Source: Allium sativum (taxonomy: Eukaryota > Streptophyta > Magnoliopsida > Asparagales > Amaryllidaceae). Taken from it: a stretch of 64,000 bases of DNA. The DNA lies in contig CM060923.1 in the NCBI GenBank assembly GCA_030737875.1, positions 34,030,501-34,094,500 on the forward strand. The letters are read 5' to 3'. A program made the position numbers and the translations under genes. Shown here in pieces: positions 10,304 to 21,849 of this stretch (its first letter is position 1; each line of letters starts with the position of its first letter). Under the pieces are notes generated by a model that had not been told where the DNA came from, searched no databases, and saw only the letters and a list, made by a program, of their open reading frames with translations.

Positions 10304-10514
10304 TAACTCAACACTCAACCTAAATTCACACAAATAATATAGAACTAGAGCCGCCATGCCGTCGGGAGAAAATTGAGAGGAGCCTCCACTTGTAGAAAAG
10401 CTTAGAGACGAGCCAAATTAAATTTAAAACAAGAATCAAATCAACGTTATCTACCTAAAGGAAAGCAATTCAAATTCAGAATTTAGAAATCAGAAAACAA
10501 GACCGTCGTTTGTT

Positions 10515-10520
10515 GTAAGT
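10515..10520 (+). promoter_or_regulatory. Putative 5' splice site in the B 5' LTR
   Basis: GTAAGT followed by AT, about 215 bp after the TATA box, identical in the 3' LTR at 18498. A match to the plant donor consensus. Confidence 0.5.
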
Positions 10521-11361
10521 ATAGTGATTTTTCCGATGTGAATAAAAGTTAGGATTTGATTCGATGTAAAATGGAAATGGAATTGTGTTATTGTGTAACA
10601 AGGATGTTAATTCATACCTACGTATTGAAATGATTGTGGTATTGTGATGCTTGTGGTATAGTTGAATTGATATTAATCCTACTGTACATTTAGAATCACA
10701 TGAAAGTTGTATAGTTCATGTTGTAATCGACACCTATATGTTTATGTGATTATATAGGTTGTACGTGATTAAAATTTCATGTATATATATGCTAAAACCC
10801 CTATGCCTATGTTCATGTACATGTTAATATGTTTATACAAAAGTTGCAAAGTCAATAATTGGATCCATGCCAAGATCCACTTTAATACATATTTCATGTG
10901 TAGTTAGATATATGATTGGATCTAGTTCACCCATGCGATGAAATTATATATACTTTATGAACATGTCATATTCTTATGCTAGTGATGTTCGATGTTATGC
11001 CTAGATCTAAACATGTTTAGGCTTATGTTGTCTAAATCATATGTTAATTCATGTGACACCTATTTGGTTAGACCCCTATTTCAATGCAAGTTCACATGTA
11101 TGTAAATTGATTTTAGCCTATGTTGCAAGTTCACACCTATGATATTCATATTGACTATTTTGCAAGTTCACACCTATGATGTTCATATTGACTATGTCAA
11201 GAATGCCAAAATTGGTGGCATTTAAATGGTATAAATCTTTATACCAAAAATGTTAATCTTGGAAAGTGGGCCACAACATTTAATTGTTGATAAATTTACA
11301 TATAATAAGTAATAAAGAAAAATATGTAAATTTAGAAAATACGAGTATGCTTAACACGAGG

Positions 11362-11433
11362 TTGGATTGAGTTGTGATGTAAACCTGCCCGGACCCGCCC
11401 GGCTGTCCAGTAGTCACAACAATACCTATCCAA
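11362..11433 (+). other. Conserved LTR hairpin, B 5' LTR copy 1
   Basis: Outer stem TTGGAT/ATCCAA and second stem GTTGTGA/TCACAAC. Both differ from the A copies by paired changes. Confidence 0.7.
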
Positions 11434-11472
11434 TGTGGGTGGTTAAGCATTGAGCCCAATAAGGACCCGAGG

Positions 11473-11545
11473 TTAGACTGAGTTACGGTGTAAATCTTCC
11501 CGGAACCGATCGGCACATCCAGTAACCATAACAATACATGTCTAA
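11473..11545 (+). other. Conserved LTR hairpin, B 5' LTR copy 2
   Basis: Outer stem TTAGAC/GTCTAA. Second stem GTTACGGT/ACCATAAC has one mismatch that is absent from the 3' LTR copy, so pairing decayed here after insertion. Confidence 0.6.
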
Positions 11546-12261
11546 TGTGAGTGGTCGGTGCTTTAAAATGCTAAGGACAGACAAGTTAGGATGGTAGGGT
11601 TAAGTTAACTAAAACACTTAACCAATTCAACATGTCAATTAAACTGATGGGTGGGGTTAGGTAAATACAGACACTTAACCACTTAACATGTTTGACTAGA
11701 AAATCCTAGTAACGGGGACCCATTTCAGCAGTAACCCAATTAGGTATCATGGTACCCTGAAACTAGGCAGGGTGGGGCACGATTACTGGACTGATTGTAA
11801 GCGGTCAAAGGCGACAACGGTGGGTGCAATAGTGTGGGTTCTAACGGAGTGCGGGCATGCACACACTTCAGAGCAGACAAACAGGGCACTGGGGGCACTA
11901 GTAGTATAACCTATGCATTCTAGAGTTGTGTGGGGCCGCCACCATGGGACTTGATACACCCATGGTGAGACCAGCATAGATATCTACACTCTTTGGGGGT
12001 CGTAAGACATAGATGATTATGCGAGTAGGAGCCGATCTTTAGAAAGGGGATCACTTCACTCTGATCATGGGGTGCCAGTTGAGACAATGCAAGTAGGTGC
12101 AGAGATTTAGTGTGGGATGCGATAGTATATTCGATTCAAACTGCCTTACCTTAGTTTATGATACTTTCCTATTTCCAGTTTATACTTATTATGTCCTTTT
12201 TCTTATTCTCATACTGAAGAGTCGCTAGACTTACCAGGCTTTATGTCTGACCCTATTTTAT

Positions 12262-12297
12262 TTCGTCTTCTTTTCTTCCGTTCCCCCCGGTCCACAG
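12262..12297 (+). promoter_or_regulatory. Putative 3' splice site in the B 5' LTR (altered)
   Basis: Pyrimidine tract TTTCGTCTTCTTTTCTTCC then C-run. The CAG seen in the 3' LTR (20502) is changed to CGG here, but a CAG at 12295-12297 lies just downstream. Confidence 0.4.
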
Positions 12298-12684
12298 GGA
12301 GGAAACAACCCAGCTTAGTCAGATTCTTTGCAAGCTTCAAGATAGTAGATGTACGGTTTGGACTCTCTTTCCTTGGCTATGGCTGTTGGACACGCTCTAT
12401 GGGGATTATGCGGTTTTAATTATGTTTTTATGCTTCTTTATTTAATAACCAAGACAGAAATGATGATGTAATGTTTTGGAAGTTATTATGTGATAGTTAT
12501 GGAAAGGTTTTGTATGAACACATATTTATGAAATAAAAAGTCTGTTGTTTTCCGCTGCTTATATATGTGTGTTCATATATATATATCTGTCTTGTGTTTA
12601 TATGTGACTTTTACTTAAAACCCTCCACCAAAGTTAAGGCATTCCCTTTGTGAGTGACCTTAATGGAGGGTGGGGTGTTTCACT

Positions 12685-12697
12685 TGGTATCAGAGCC
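12685..12697 (+). other. Primer-binding site of element B
   Basis: TGGTATCAGAGCC, two bases after the 5' LTR. It is complementary to the 3' end of initiator methionine tRNA, the usual primer for plant chromoviruses. Confidence 0.9.
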
Positions 12698-12860
12698 AGG
12701 TTTACCAGACTAGATAAAAGTTTTTGAAACTATTTTCAAAAAAAGTTTAAAGAAGCATTGATTTCAAGAAAAAGAGTTATTTTTAAAAGGCATAATTCCC
12801 CAAAATCCATATGCACTATCTCTATATCCTTTGTCTTGAATACTTTCCTTTTGTTCCAAC

Positions 12861-14111
12861 ATGTCTGGAGATCTTAACCTTCCGGAAGGAGTACCGATCC
12901 CTGGCTGGTTCCGAAGGTACCTAGAGGCTAAGGCCAATGGTGCGGGCCCAGCAGACATTCCTCCTCCAACAGTGGCAGCGGTTCCTCCTCCTCCTCGTGG
13001 AAATACTTTCGCTAAGACATGTAGAGACTTCAAGGCTATGAGAGGAAAGGACTTTTATGGAACTGAATCATTTGTGGCAGCAAGGAACTGGATGAAGGAG
13101 ACCGAAGATTTGTTCGTCATCTTCGAAGTTGACGACATGCAAAAGGTACAACTAGCAGTGTGGTTGCTTAAAGATGAAGCTTCCTATTGGTGGGAAGTTA
13201 CCCTTGCTGAGAGGCCAGTGGAGACTTGGGAAGATTTCAGGATGAGGTTTGAGATGAAATTCCTCTTCCAAGCTGAAAGAAGCCTGCAGATGGAGAAGTT
13301 CCTAACTCTTAAACAAGGAAATATGACAATCAAGGAGTATGTCAATCAGTTTAATCAGCTGGCCAGATTTGGGCTGGATTTGGTAAACACCCAACACAAG
13401 AAGGCCCTTCGCTTCGTCAAAGGTCTGAATGAGCCTCTGCACAGCCTTGCAATGACCCATATACCCATGGGAGCGACCTATGAAAGCTTGGTGGACATGG
13501 CGCTGCTACACGAGGAAGATAAAGGCAAGAAAGAGGCAAAGGTGGAAGTGCCTCAAGAAAAGAAAGAGGGTTTACAAGCTAAGAAGACAGACTTCAAGAA
13601 AGGCGGGAAAAACAACAAAACCTATGAAAAGAGAAGGTGCAATTTCTATGGAATTGTGGGACATATAGCAAAAGACTGCAGGAAAAAGAAGGCAAAGATG
13701 AATGGTGGTTGTTTCCATTGTGGAGAGACTGGACACTTGGCTAAGGACTGCCCAAAGAAGCGGGGGCAGGGACAGAGGACTGGATCCACCTCAGGGGGAC
13801 AGGTTCACGCTCTGGTGGCACCTCCACAGGAACGAGGTAGAAATATTTCTGTAGAAAGCTTAGTTTATCTTTATGATCATCCAGTTTGCACTCTCTTTGA
13901 TTCTGGTGCATCACACTCCTTTATTTCATTTGCTTTAGTAGAATCTCTACACCTAGACACTAGTATGGTAGAAGATCCCTTGGTTGTTTCAAATCCAAAT
14001 GGGGGCTCGGCTTATTTGTCAATGGTTTGCTTGGATTTGAAAATCTCTAGCCTTTGTTTTGGGCTTCTCAGGATATGGACTGATCTTAGGCATGGACTGG
14101 TTATCCAGTAA
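12861..14111 (+). pseudogene. gag-pol: Element B gag and protease (first reading frame)
   Basis: The 416-codon frame starts MSGDLNLPEGVPIPGW, matching the E gag start, and carries the capsid-like retrotransposon gag domain (about residues 95-200). Two CCHC zinc knuckles follow. The first (residues 260-273) has lost its second cysteine (CNFY instead of CxxC), while the second (284-297, CFHCGETGHLAKDC) is complete. The retroviral-type protease follows with its catalytic [10 protein letters not shown] (DSG at 347-349). Compared with E, about 26 bp are missing at 14050/14051, which throws the frame and ends the ORF out of phase at 14111. Gag packages the RNA; protease cuts the polyprotein. Confidence 0.9.
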
Positions 14112-17100
14112 TGGTGCCATTCTAGATTGTGAGAAAAGAGTGGTTAGACTCTTGACTCGGCTCGGTAACGCTCTAGAAATTTCTTGTAATCCCTTGAATG
14201 CTGTTATGCTTAGTTATTTAGAGTCGCTTTACGCTTCTGTTGAGAATTTGCAGTCGGTTAGAGTGGTCCGGGAATATCCGGATGTCTTTGAAGAGGTGAA
14301 AGGCTTACCTCCGAAGCGGCAAATAGACTTCCACGTATATCTTGTTGATAATGCAAAGCCCGTAGCTCTGCCTGTTAGACACATGGCTCCAAAGGAGAGA
14401 AAGGAGCTTAGTAGGCAAGTTAAGGAGCTTCTCAAGAAGGAGTTTATAAGGAGAAGTATCTTGGTATGGGTTGCTCCAGTGGTTTTCTCCACCAAAGCAG
14501 ATGGTTCACTACGTCTTTGTGTGGACTATAGGGAGCTAACAAGCTGATTAAAAAGAATAGACACCCGCTTCCCAGAATAGACGATTTGTTTGATCAGCTT
14601 GTAGGTGCGTCGGTCTTCTGCCAACTTGATCTGGCTATTAGGTTCCATCAGCTAAGGGTAGCTGAAGATAGTATTGATAAAACGGCGTTCAGAACCCCAG
14701 ACGGTTTCTACGAGTGGCTTGTCATGCCTTTCGGCTTGACAAACGCACCCACTTATTTCGTAGACCTAATGAGCAGGGTGTTCAGAGAATTCCTCAATAA
14801 GTTCGTGGTGGTCTTCGTAGACGAAATTTTGATCTTCTCAAAGAATGAGGAAGAACATGCTCAGCATCTGAAGGAGATCATGGAAACTCTTCGAGTTCAT
14901 CAGCTAAAAGCCAAATTCTCCAAGTGCCACTTTTGGAGAGAAGAAGTAAGATTTCTTGGACATATAGTGTCCAAAGAAGGGTTAGCTGTGGATCCCACGA
15001 AAGTAGTGGCAGTGCAAGATTAGAAGACACCAAGAAATGCAACCGAAGTCCGAAGCTTTCTTGGGCTAGCCGGTTTTTACCGAAAGTTCATTAGGGATTT
15101 CGCGAAAATCTCAGCTCCACTCACAAGGCTAACAAAGAAGAATCTGGCGTTCGCTTGGGATTTGGATTGTGACATTGCTTTCCAACGCTTAAAAAGGGCT
15201 CTCACAATAGCCCCAGTTCTGACTTTGCCATATGGAAACAAGATGTTCACAGTATACATGGATGCTTGTAGTACGGGACTAGGCGCTGTTCTGATGCAAG
15301 AAGGGAGGATAGTAGCTTATGGTGAAAGACAACTGAGAGTTCATGAAAAGAACTACCCAACCCACGACCATGAGTTGGCCGCCATCGTATTTACGCTTAA
15401 GTCTTGGCGCCATTATCTCCTAGGTGAGAAGTTCGAATTATATATTGACCATAAATCGTTGAAGTATCTTTTCTCGCAGAAAGATCTTAACTTGAGGTAG
15501 CAAAGGTGGATGGAGTTCCTTGCCTCGTATGATTTTGAGATTTCCTATGCTCCTGGAAAAGGCAACGTAGTAGCAGACGCGTTGAGCAGAAAGAAGCTGA
15601 CCCTAAGCCCTCTCTTTGTGGAAAGGCAAAGCTTGGAGTATATAGACAGTTTCGACTTTAGGCCCTCCTCTGATTTTATACCTGGTTTATTGGCATCCCT
15701 AGAAGTACGACCCACTCTTTTAGACTCAATAGGGACCGCACAACGCGAAGACCCTCAGCTTGTGGATATGATGGATAAACTAATTAGGGTTGAAACTTCC
15801 AGTCACCTCAATAGGTACTCCATCGATTGTAAGGGTTGGCTAAGGCGAGATGGAAGACTATGCGTCCCACAAGCAAGGGATTTAGTAAAGATGGTTCTTG
15901 AGGAAGCACATCATTCCAAGATGACAATACATCCAGGTAGAGACAAGATGTACAAGGACGTAAAGAGAGTTTTCTATTGGAGCGGCATGAAGAAGGACGT
16001 GGCATATTTCGTTTCTAAGTGCGTGACATGCCAACAGGTCAAGGCGGAACAAAAAAGCCTGGAGGACTGCTTCATCCTCTAGAAGTCCCACAGTGGAAGT
16101 GGGATAGCATCTCAATGGACTTCATTGACGGGTTGCCTAGATCAAGAAGAGGCAATACTAGCATTTGGGTAATAGTGGACAGGCTTACTAAAAGTGCCCA
16201 CTTTATACCTATCAAGAGTAGAAGGACTGCCTCGTCTCTAGCTTCTCTTTATCTCAAGGAAATAGTTTGAGTCCATGGAATACCCTCCAACATAGTGAGT
16301 GACAGAGATCCCATCTTTATGAGCGAATTTTGGCGGAGTCTGCAAGAAGCTGTAGGCACACAGTTATGCTTGAGCACGGCCTATCACCCCCAAACTGATG
16401 GTCAGACAGAAAGGGTGAATAGAGTATTGGAAGATCTTTTGAGACTATGCATTCTTGACTTCGGAGGGACTTGGGAGGATCATCTTCCTTTAGTGGAATT
16501 CGCCTATAACAACAGTTACCAAGCCACCATCAGTATGGCGCCCTTTGAAGCTTTGTATGGAAGACCTTGCCGATCACCAATTTTTTGGTGGGAGTCTACT
16601 GACAAGATTATACTTGGGCCAGACATGATTAGAGAGACTTCAGAAAAAGTAGACCTGATACGAAGGACAATGAAGACTGCCCAAGATAGACAGAATTCCT
16701 ATGCAGACAAAAGAAGGACCGACCTTGAGTTTGAGGTTGGGGACAGGGTTTTCCTTAAGGTATCTCCTTTAAGGAACGTCGTTCGCTTTGGATCCGCAGG
16801 AAAGCTAGCACCAAGATTTGTAGGACCATTCCCTATCATCGAGAAGATTAGGAAAATGGCTTATAGAGTAGAGCTGCCTGAAAAATTGGCTGGAATTCAC
16901 AATGTCTTTCACGTTTCTCATCTCCGAAAATGTCTACATGAATCTGCGGAAGTGGTGGAGCCAAGCATTCTAGAAGAAGCCGAAGTGGAACGCGAAGCAA
17001 CTGTGAGGAGAGTTCCAACTCGTAGGAACTGAAGTGAAAATGCTACGCAACCGCGAAATTAAGCTCGTTAAAGTTCAGTGGAGCAACGCCGAGGAAGACA

Positions 17101-17183
17101 CAACTTGGGAAACTGAGGACAGAATACGCACGGCCTACCCTTCTCTTTTTGAGGGTACACCTTTGATCTCTCTTTTTCCTTAA
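14051..17183 (+). pseudogene. gag-pol: Element B pol remnant: RT, RNase H, integrase, chromodomain (multiply broken)
   Basis: The rest of the polyprotein is spread over six frames. RT blocks are clear ([12 protein letters not shown]), but the catalytic motif reads FVDE (14814-14825) instead of FVDD. RNase H ([15 protein letters not shown]...YIDHKSL), the integrase zinc finger (H...H...CVTC) and the catalytic blocks SMDFIDG, SDRDPIF and [10 protein letters not shown] are all present. Lesions: 1-bp loss near 14540; TAG at 15021-15023; TAG at 15498-15500; a base lost from an A-run near 16052; TGA at 16268-16270; a small deletion near 17026 that removes the chromodomain from frame. It cannot make active enzymes. 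Confidence 0.92.
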
Positions 17184-17748
17184 GTTGTGCTTATATCTGT
17201 CTTTTAGGTATATCTCCTCGATATTATCCTTTATCCTTAGGTAGAAACCCTTTTGGATGTAAACATGTATTTGAAACATGTTATGATTGATGGCTGCAAG
17301 TGGTTGCTGGTGGTTGCTCGTGGATGCATATACACACACAACCTAGGTTTTAGATCGGCTCAGTCACTTCATACTGCATATGCGTATATGTATTCATATT
17401 TGTATGTGGTTGAAACTTGATATGTCGTCATATGGATGTCACACGTGTATGAATGGTTGCGCACTCATGTAGAATTAGGAGTAGGGAAAATTTTGCATAC
17501 ATAATGGATTCATGGCACTTACATGATTCGCATTAAGAAGGTCAACTGAATCAGTAGACCGCCTAATTTTTGCATTAGATAAGGACATATACACACACAC
17601 TATGCATATGATCATGAAGCATTAGAAGTCTTTTAAGGATAATGGACGCATGTGTTTGATGGTTGAGTAGATGGACGATTGGACGTTAGGACTTACGTTC
17701 TCCTAGACTTGAAGATTTCGGGGACGAAATCCTTTAAGGAGGGGAGAA
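17184..17748 (+). other. Element B 3' UTR and polypurine tract
   Basis: Non-coding, homologous to 530-1132. It keeps a weaker form of the AGGAGGTC-type inverted repeat (near 17546-17575) and ends in TTAAGGAGGGGAGAA (17734-17748). Confidence 0.75.
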
Positions 17749-18279
17749 TGTAACACCCCAAAATTTCTGTTAACTGTAAATTAACAAATTAAAGTATAAT
17801 TAATTCTAAATGAAAGAATTAAGGGAAACGGGTTACGCCATTGCGTTCGTCTCGGAATTCTGCTTGAGATAGAGTCCGAGTTTGCGTGAATCGAACTCCG
17901 TGAGTTATGACCTCCGGAAGTTTCAGAATTCAAATTTAAAGTTCAAACAGTTCAATATTTAGTTTGAATTTCGAATTCAGACCCAAACTGGGCTGGGCAG
18001 GAAAATTCCCGCCCAGGCACCAGTTCGACCTGAGGGTCGACCAAAGGGTCGACCTGGGTGACCAGGTCGACCTGGGGGTCGACCTGCCCAGTCGACCTGG
18101 GGGTCGACCTGCCCAGTCGACCTGGGTTTGGCCCTGGCTGGCCTAGTCGGTTTTTAGTCGAATTTCTGAGCTTGGCTGTGTCACTAGGGCTGATTTGTCA
18201 CATTCTGGTTGGCTCCTCTCGAAGTGAATGGTCTAGATTCATCTGTGATCATCTGACGGCTCAAATCAATCTGAAATTC

Positions 18280-18287
18280 TATAAATA
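18280..18287 (+). promoter_or_regulatory. TATA box of the B 3' LTR
   Basis: TATAAATA, identical to the 5' LTR copy. Confidence 0.6.
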
Positions 18288-18497
18288 TAACTCAACACTC
18301 AACCTAAATTCACACAAATAATATAGAACTAGAGCCGCCATGCTATCGGGAGAAAATTGAGAGGAGCCTCCACTTGTAGAAAAGCTTAGAGATGAGCCAA
18401 ATTAAAGTTAAAAAAGAATCAAATCAACGTTGTCTACCAAAAGGAAAGCAATTCAAATTCAAAATTCAAAAATCAGAAAACAAGACTGTCGTTTGTT

Positions 18498-18503
18498 GTA
18501 AGT
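18498..18503 (+). promoter_or_regulatory. Putative 5' splice site in the B 3' LTR
   Basis: GTAAGT, identical in position to the 5' LTR copy. Confidence 0.45.
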
Positions 18504-19571
18504 ATAGTGATTTTTCCGATGTGAGTAAAAGTTAGGATTTGATTCGATGTAAAATGGAAATGGAATTGTGTTATTGTGTAACAACGATGTTGATTCATAC
18601 CTAAGTATTGAAACGATTGTGTATTGTGATGTTTATGGTATAGTTGAATTGATATTGATCCTATTGTACATTTATAATCACATGAAAGTTGTATAGATCA
18701 TGTTGTAATCGACACCTATATGTTTATGTGATTATATAGGTTGTATGTGATTAAGATTTCATGTATATATATGCTAAAATCTTTATGTCTAAGTTCATAT
18801 ACATGCTAATATGTTTATACAAAAGTTGCAAAGTCAATAATTGGATCCATGCCAAGATCCACTTTAATACATGTTTCATGTGTAGTTGGACATATGATTG
18901 GATCTAGTTCACTCATGCGATGAAATTATATATATACTTTATGAACATGTCATATTCCCATGCTAGTGATGTTCGATGTTATGCCTAGATCTAAACATGT
19001 TTAGGCTTATGTTGTCTAAATCATATGTTAATTCATGTGACATCTATTTGGTTAGACCCTTATTTCAATGCAAGTTCACATGTATGTAAATTGATTTTAG
19101 CCTATGTTGCAAGTTCACACCTATGATATTCATATTGACTATTTTGCAAGTTCACACCTATGATGTTCATATTGACTATGCCAAGAATGCCAAGTTTACA
19201 CCTATGTCATGTTTATGGTTATGAATTCCCTTATGCCAATTTAGTGTGCGCTAAATTAGGCTATGTTTTTTAGCCTAATATTATATGTTAAAAACCATGC
19301 GAACGAAAATTAGGCTAAGATTGTTAGCCTAATATTTAGACGGGGTAACGTTGGGAAAATTGGTAACTTGACATAAATTGGTAAAAATATATGAAATTGG
19401 CATGTTTGTAACATGCCAAAATTGGTGGCATTTAAATGGTATAAATCCTTATACCAAAAATGTTAAACTTGTAAAGCGGGCCATAACATTTAATTGTTGA
19501 CAAATTTACATATAATAAGTAATAAAGACAAATATGTAAATTTAGAAAATACGAGTATGCTTAACACGAGG

Positions 19572-19643
19572 TTGGATTGAGTTGTGATGTAAACCTGCCC
19601 GGACCCGCCCGGCTGTCCAGTAGTCACAACAATACCTATCCAA
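19572..19643 (+). other. Conserved LTR hairpin, B 3' LTR copy 1
   Basis: TTGGAT/ATCCAA and GTTGTGA/TCACAAC, as in the 5' LTR. Confidence 0.7.
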
Positions 19644-19682
19644 TGTGGGTGGTTAAGCATTGAGCCCAATAAGGACCCGAGG

Positions 19683-19755
19683 TTAGACTGAGTTACGGTG
19701 TAAATCTGCCCGGAACTGACCGGCACATCCAGTAACCGTAACAATACCTGTCTAA
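19683..19755 (+). other. Conserved LTR hairpin, B 3' LTR copy 2
   Basis: TTAGAC/GTCTAA and a perfect second stem GTTACGGT/ACCGTAAC. Relative to the A copy 2 stem, two adjacent pairs are swapped on both strands. Confidence 0.72.
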
Positions 19756-20470
19756 TGTGAGTGGTCGGTGCTTTAAAATGCTAAGGACAGACAAGTCAGG
19801 ATGGTAGGGTTAAGTTAACTAAAACACTTAACCAATTCAACATGTTAATTAAACTGATGGGTAGGGTTAGGTAAATACAGACACTTAACCACTTAACATG
19901 TTTGACTAGAAAACCCTAGTAACGGGGACCCATTTCAGCAGTAACCCAATTAGGTATCATGGTACCCTGAAACTAGGCAGGGTGGGGCACGATTACTGGG
20001 CTGATTGTAAGCGGTCAAAAGCGACGGCGGTGGGTGCAACAGTGTGGGTTCTAACGGAGTGCGGGCGTGCACACACTTTGGAGCAGACAAACAGGGCACT
20101 GGGGGCACCAGTAGTATAACCTATGCATTCTAGAGTTGTTTGGGGCCGCCACCATGGGACTTGATACACCCCATGGTGGGACCAACATAGGTATCTACAC
20201 TCTTTGGGGGCCGTAAGACACAGATAATTATGCGAGTAGGAGCCGATCTTTAGAAAGGGGATCACTTCACCCTGATCATGGGGTGCCAGTTGAGACAATG
20301 CAAGTAGGTGCAGAGATTTAGTGTGGGGTGCGATAGTATATTCGATTCAAACTGCCTTACCTTAGTTTATGATACTTTCCTATTTCCAGTTTATACTTAT
20401 CATGTCCTTTTTCTTATTCTCATACCGAAGAGACACTAGACTTACCAAGCTTTATGTCTGACCCTATTTT

Positions 20471-20502
20471 CTTTCGTCTTCTTTTCTTCCGCCCCCCCCC
20501 AG
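20471..20502 (+). promoter_or_regulatory. Putative 3' splice site in the B 3' LTR
   Basis: TTTCGTCTTCTTTTCTTCC followed by a C-run and CAG, then GT. The predicted LTR intron 18498-20502 is about 2.0 kb. Confidence 0.45.
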
Positions 20503-20898
20503 GTCCATAGGGAGGAAACGACCCAGCTTAGTCAGATTCTTTGCAAGCTTCAAGATAGTATATGTACGGTTTGGACTCTCTTTCCTTGGCTATGGCTGTT
20601 GGACACACTCTATGGGGGTTATGCAGTTTTAATTATGTTTTTATGCTTCTTTATTTAATAACCAAGACAGAAATGATGATGTAATGTTTTGGAAGGTATT
20701 ATGTGATAGTTATGGAAAGATTTTGTATGAACACATATTTATGAAATAAAAAGTCTGTTGTTTTCCGATGCTTATATATATGTGTTCATATATATATCTG
20801 TCTTGTGTGTATCTGTGACTTTTACTTAAAAACCTCCACCAAAGTTAAGGCATTCCCTTTATGAGTGACATTAATGGAGGGTGGGGTGTTTCAGAACA

Positions 20899-21704
20899 TG
20901 AATACAAGTAGGGAGCCGATAGATAGGGTAGTAAGGATATATCTAACATGTTCATGGCAATTAGGCTGATTGAGGTGGAATCCTCACGATAGATGTACAC
21001 CTTCAGGCTACCACAATTTCGGGGGGTTGGGATCACGATTATCATTTTATATAGATTACTAGTTGGGACACTAGTTAGGTGGTGCAGAGATAAATATAGA
21101 AATCAGATTAACAGAGTAGTAGCGAAGCAGAGAAAAAGTAGAAGCGCATTCAGTTCACCTTGCACTTATCTTGTCTTTAGTTACATTTTTTTTATGGTAT
21201 TGTCCTATTTTCGGTTTATTCATGTCATGATCCTTTATCTTGTTTGCATGTTGAAAGATCACTGGACTTACCAGACTTATGTCTAACCTAGTTTGTTTTT
21301 CGCCTCTTTTCTTCCGTCCCCCCAGGTAGTCAGGGTGGGAATAGCCCAGCCTAACTTGGACCTCTTCTCTTTCCAAGCTTGAAGATTAGTTTGTGTATCG
21401 CTTTGGACTCTCTCTTCCACTGCTATGGCTGGTTCATGCTTTATCGGGGAATATCATTGTTTTTTATGCTTCTTTTATTCTTGGAAGTTTTTAAATCAAG
21501 ACAGAAGTTTTACGTATGACATTTTAGTATGATTGAGGAAATTGTTGCAAAAGCTTGACTGAATTAAGTTGTTTATAAAATGACTTTATTTTCCACTGCT
21601 TTATTTGTCTGTCTTGTAATTTATCTGCATTTTTTACCTATAATGCTCCACCGAAGTTAAGGCATTCCCTCTGTGAGTGACCTTAACGGAGGTGGGGTGT
21701 TCCA
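20899..21704 (+). repeat. Element A 5' LTR, second part
   Basis: Continues A's LTR after the nested element, from TGAATACAAG to GGGGTGTTCCA. It includes the acceptor-like C-run ending CAG at 21323-21325. The final TGTTCCA differs by one base from the 3' LTR (TGTTTCA). Confidence 0.92.
21296..21325 (+). promoter_or_regulatory. Putative 3' splice site in the A 5' LTR
   Basis: Pyrimidine tract TTTTTCGCCTCTTTTCTTCC then CCCCCCAG, followed by GT. The same sequence type ends at 28013 in the 3' LTR. Confidence 0.45.
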
Positions 21705-21706
21705 CT

Positions 21707-21718
21707 TGGTATCAGAGC
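21707..21718 (+). other. Primer-binding site of element A
   Basis: TGGTATCAGAGC, two bases after the LTR, complementary to initiator Met-tRNA. Confidence 0.85.
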
Positions 21719-21849
21719 TGAAGTTTACCAGATCAGATAAAAGATTTGAAAAATTATTTTCAAAACGGTTTTAAAAGAAGCATTTTCAAAGGAAAAGTTT
21801 TGTTTTAAAGGCGTATTCCCCAAAGCCATATGCATTATCTTTTGATCTC

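Larger units (their letters stand above)
9747..12682 (+). repeat. Element B 5' LTR (2936 bp)
   Basis: TGTAACACCCC to GGGGTGTTTCA. It is about 210 bp shorter than the 3' LTR because one block is missing next to the short repeat ATGCCAA (near 11208-11214). U3 has eight GTCGAC palindromes. Hairpins are at 11362 and 11473. Confidence 0.93.
9747..20893 (+). mobile_element. Element B: Tekay-like chromovirus nested in the A 5' LTR
   Basis: Complete plus-strand element with 5' LTR (9747-12682), interior (12683-17748) and 3' LTR (17749-20893). It is flanked by a perfect GAACA duplication (9742-9746 and 20894-20898). The empty site is visible in the A 3' LTR near 27570, where GGAACA runs straight into TGAATACAAG. 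The coding region covers gag, protease, RT, RNase H, integrase and chromodomain but is broken many times. Must be younger than A. Confidence 0.95.
17749..20893 (+). repeat. Element B 3' LTR (3145 bp)
   Basis: TGTAACACCCC to GGGGTGTTTCA. TATA at 18280, donor-like GTAAGT at 18498, hairpins at 19572 and 19683, acceptor-like CAG ending 20502. Keeps the block (about 19186-19418) that the 5' LTR has lost. Confidence 0.93.
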
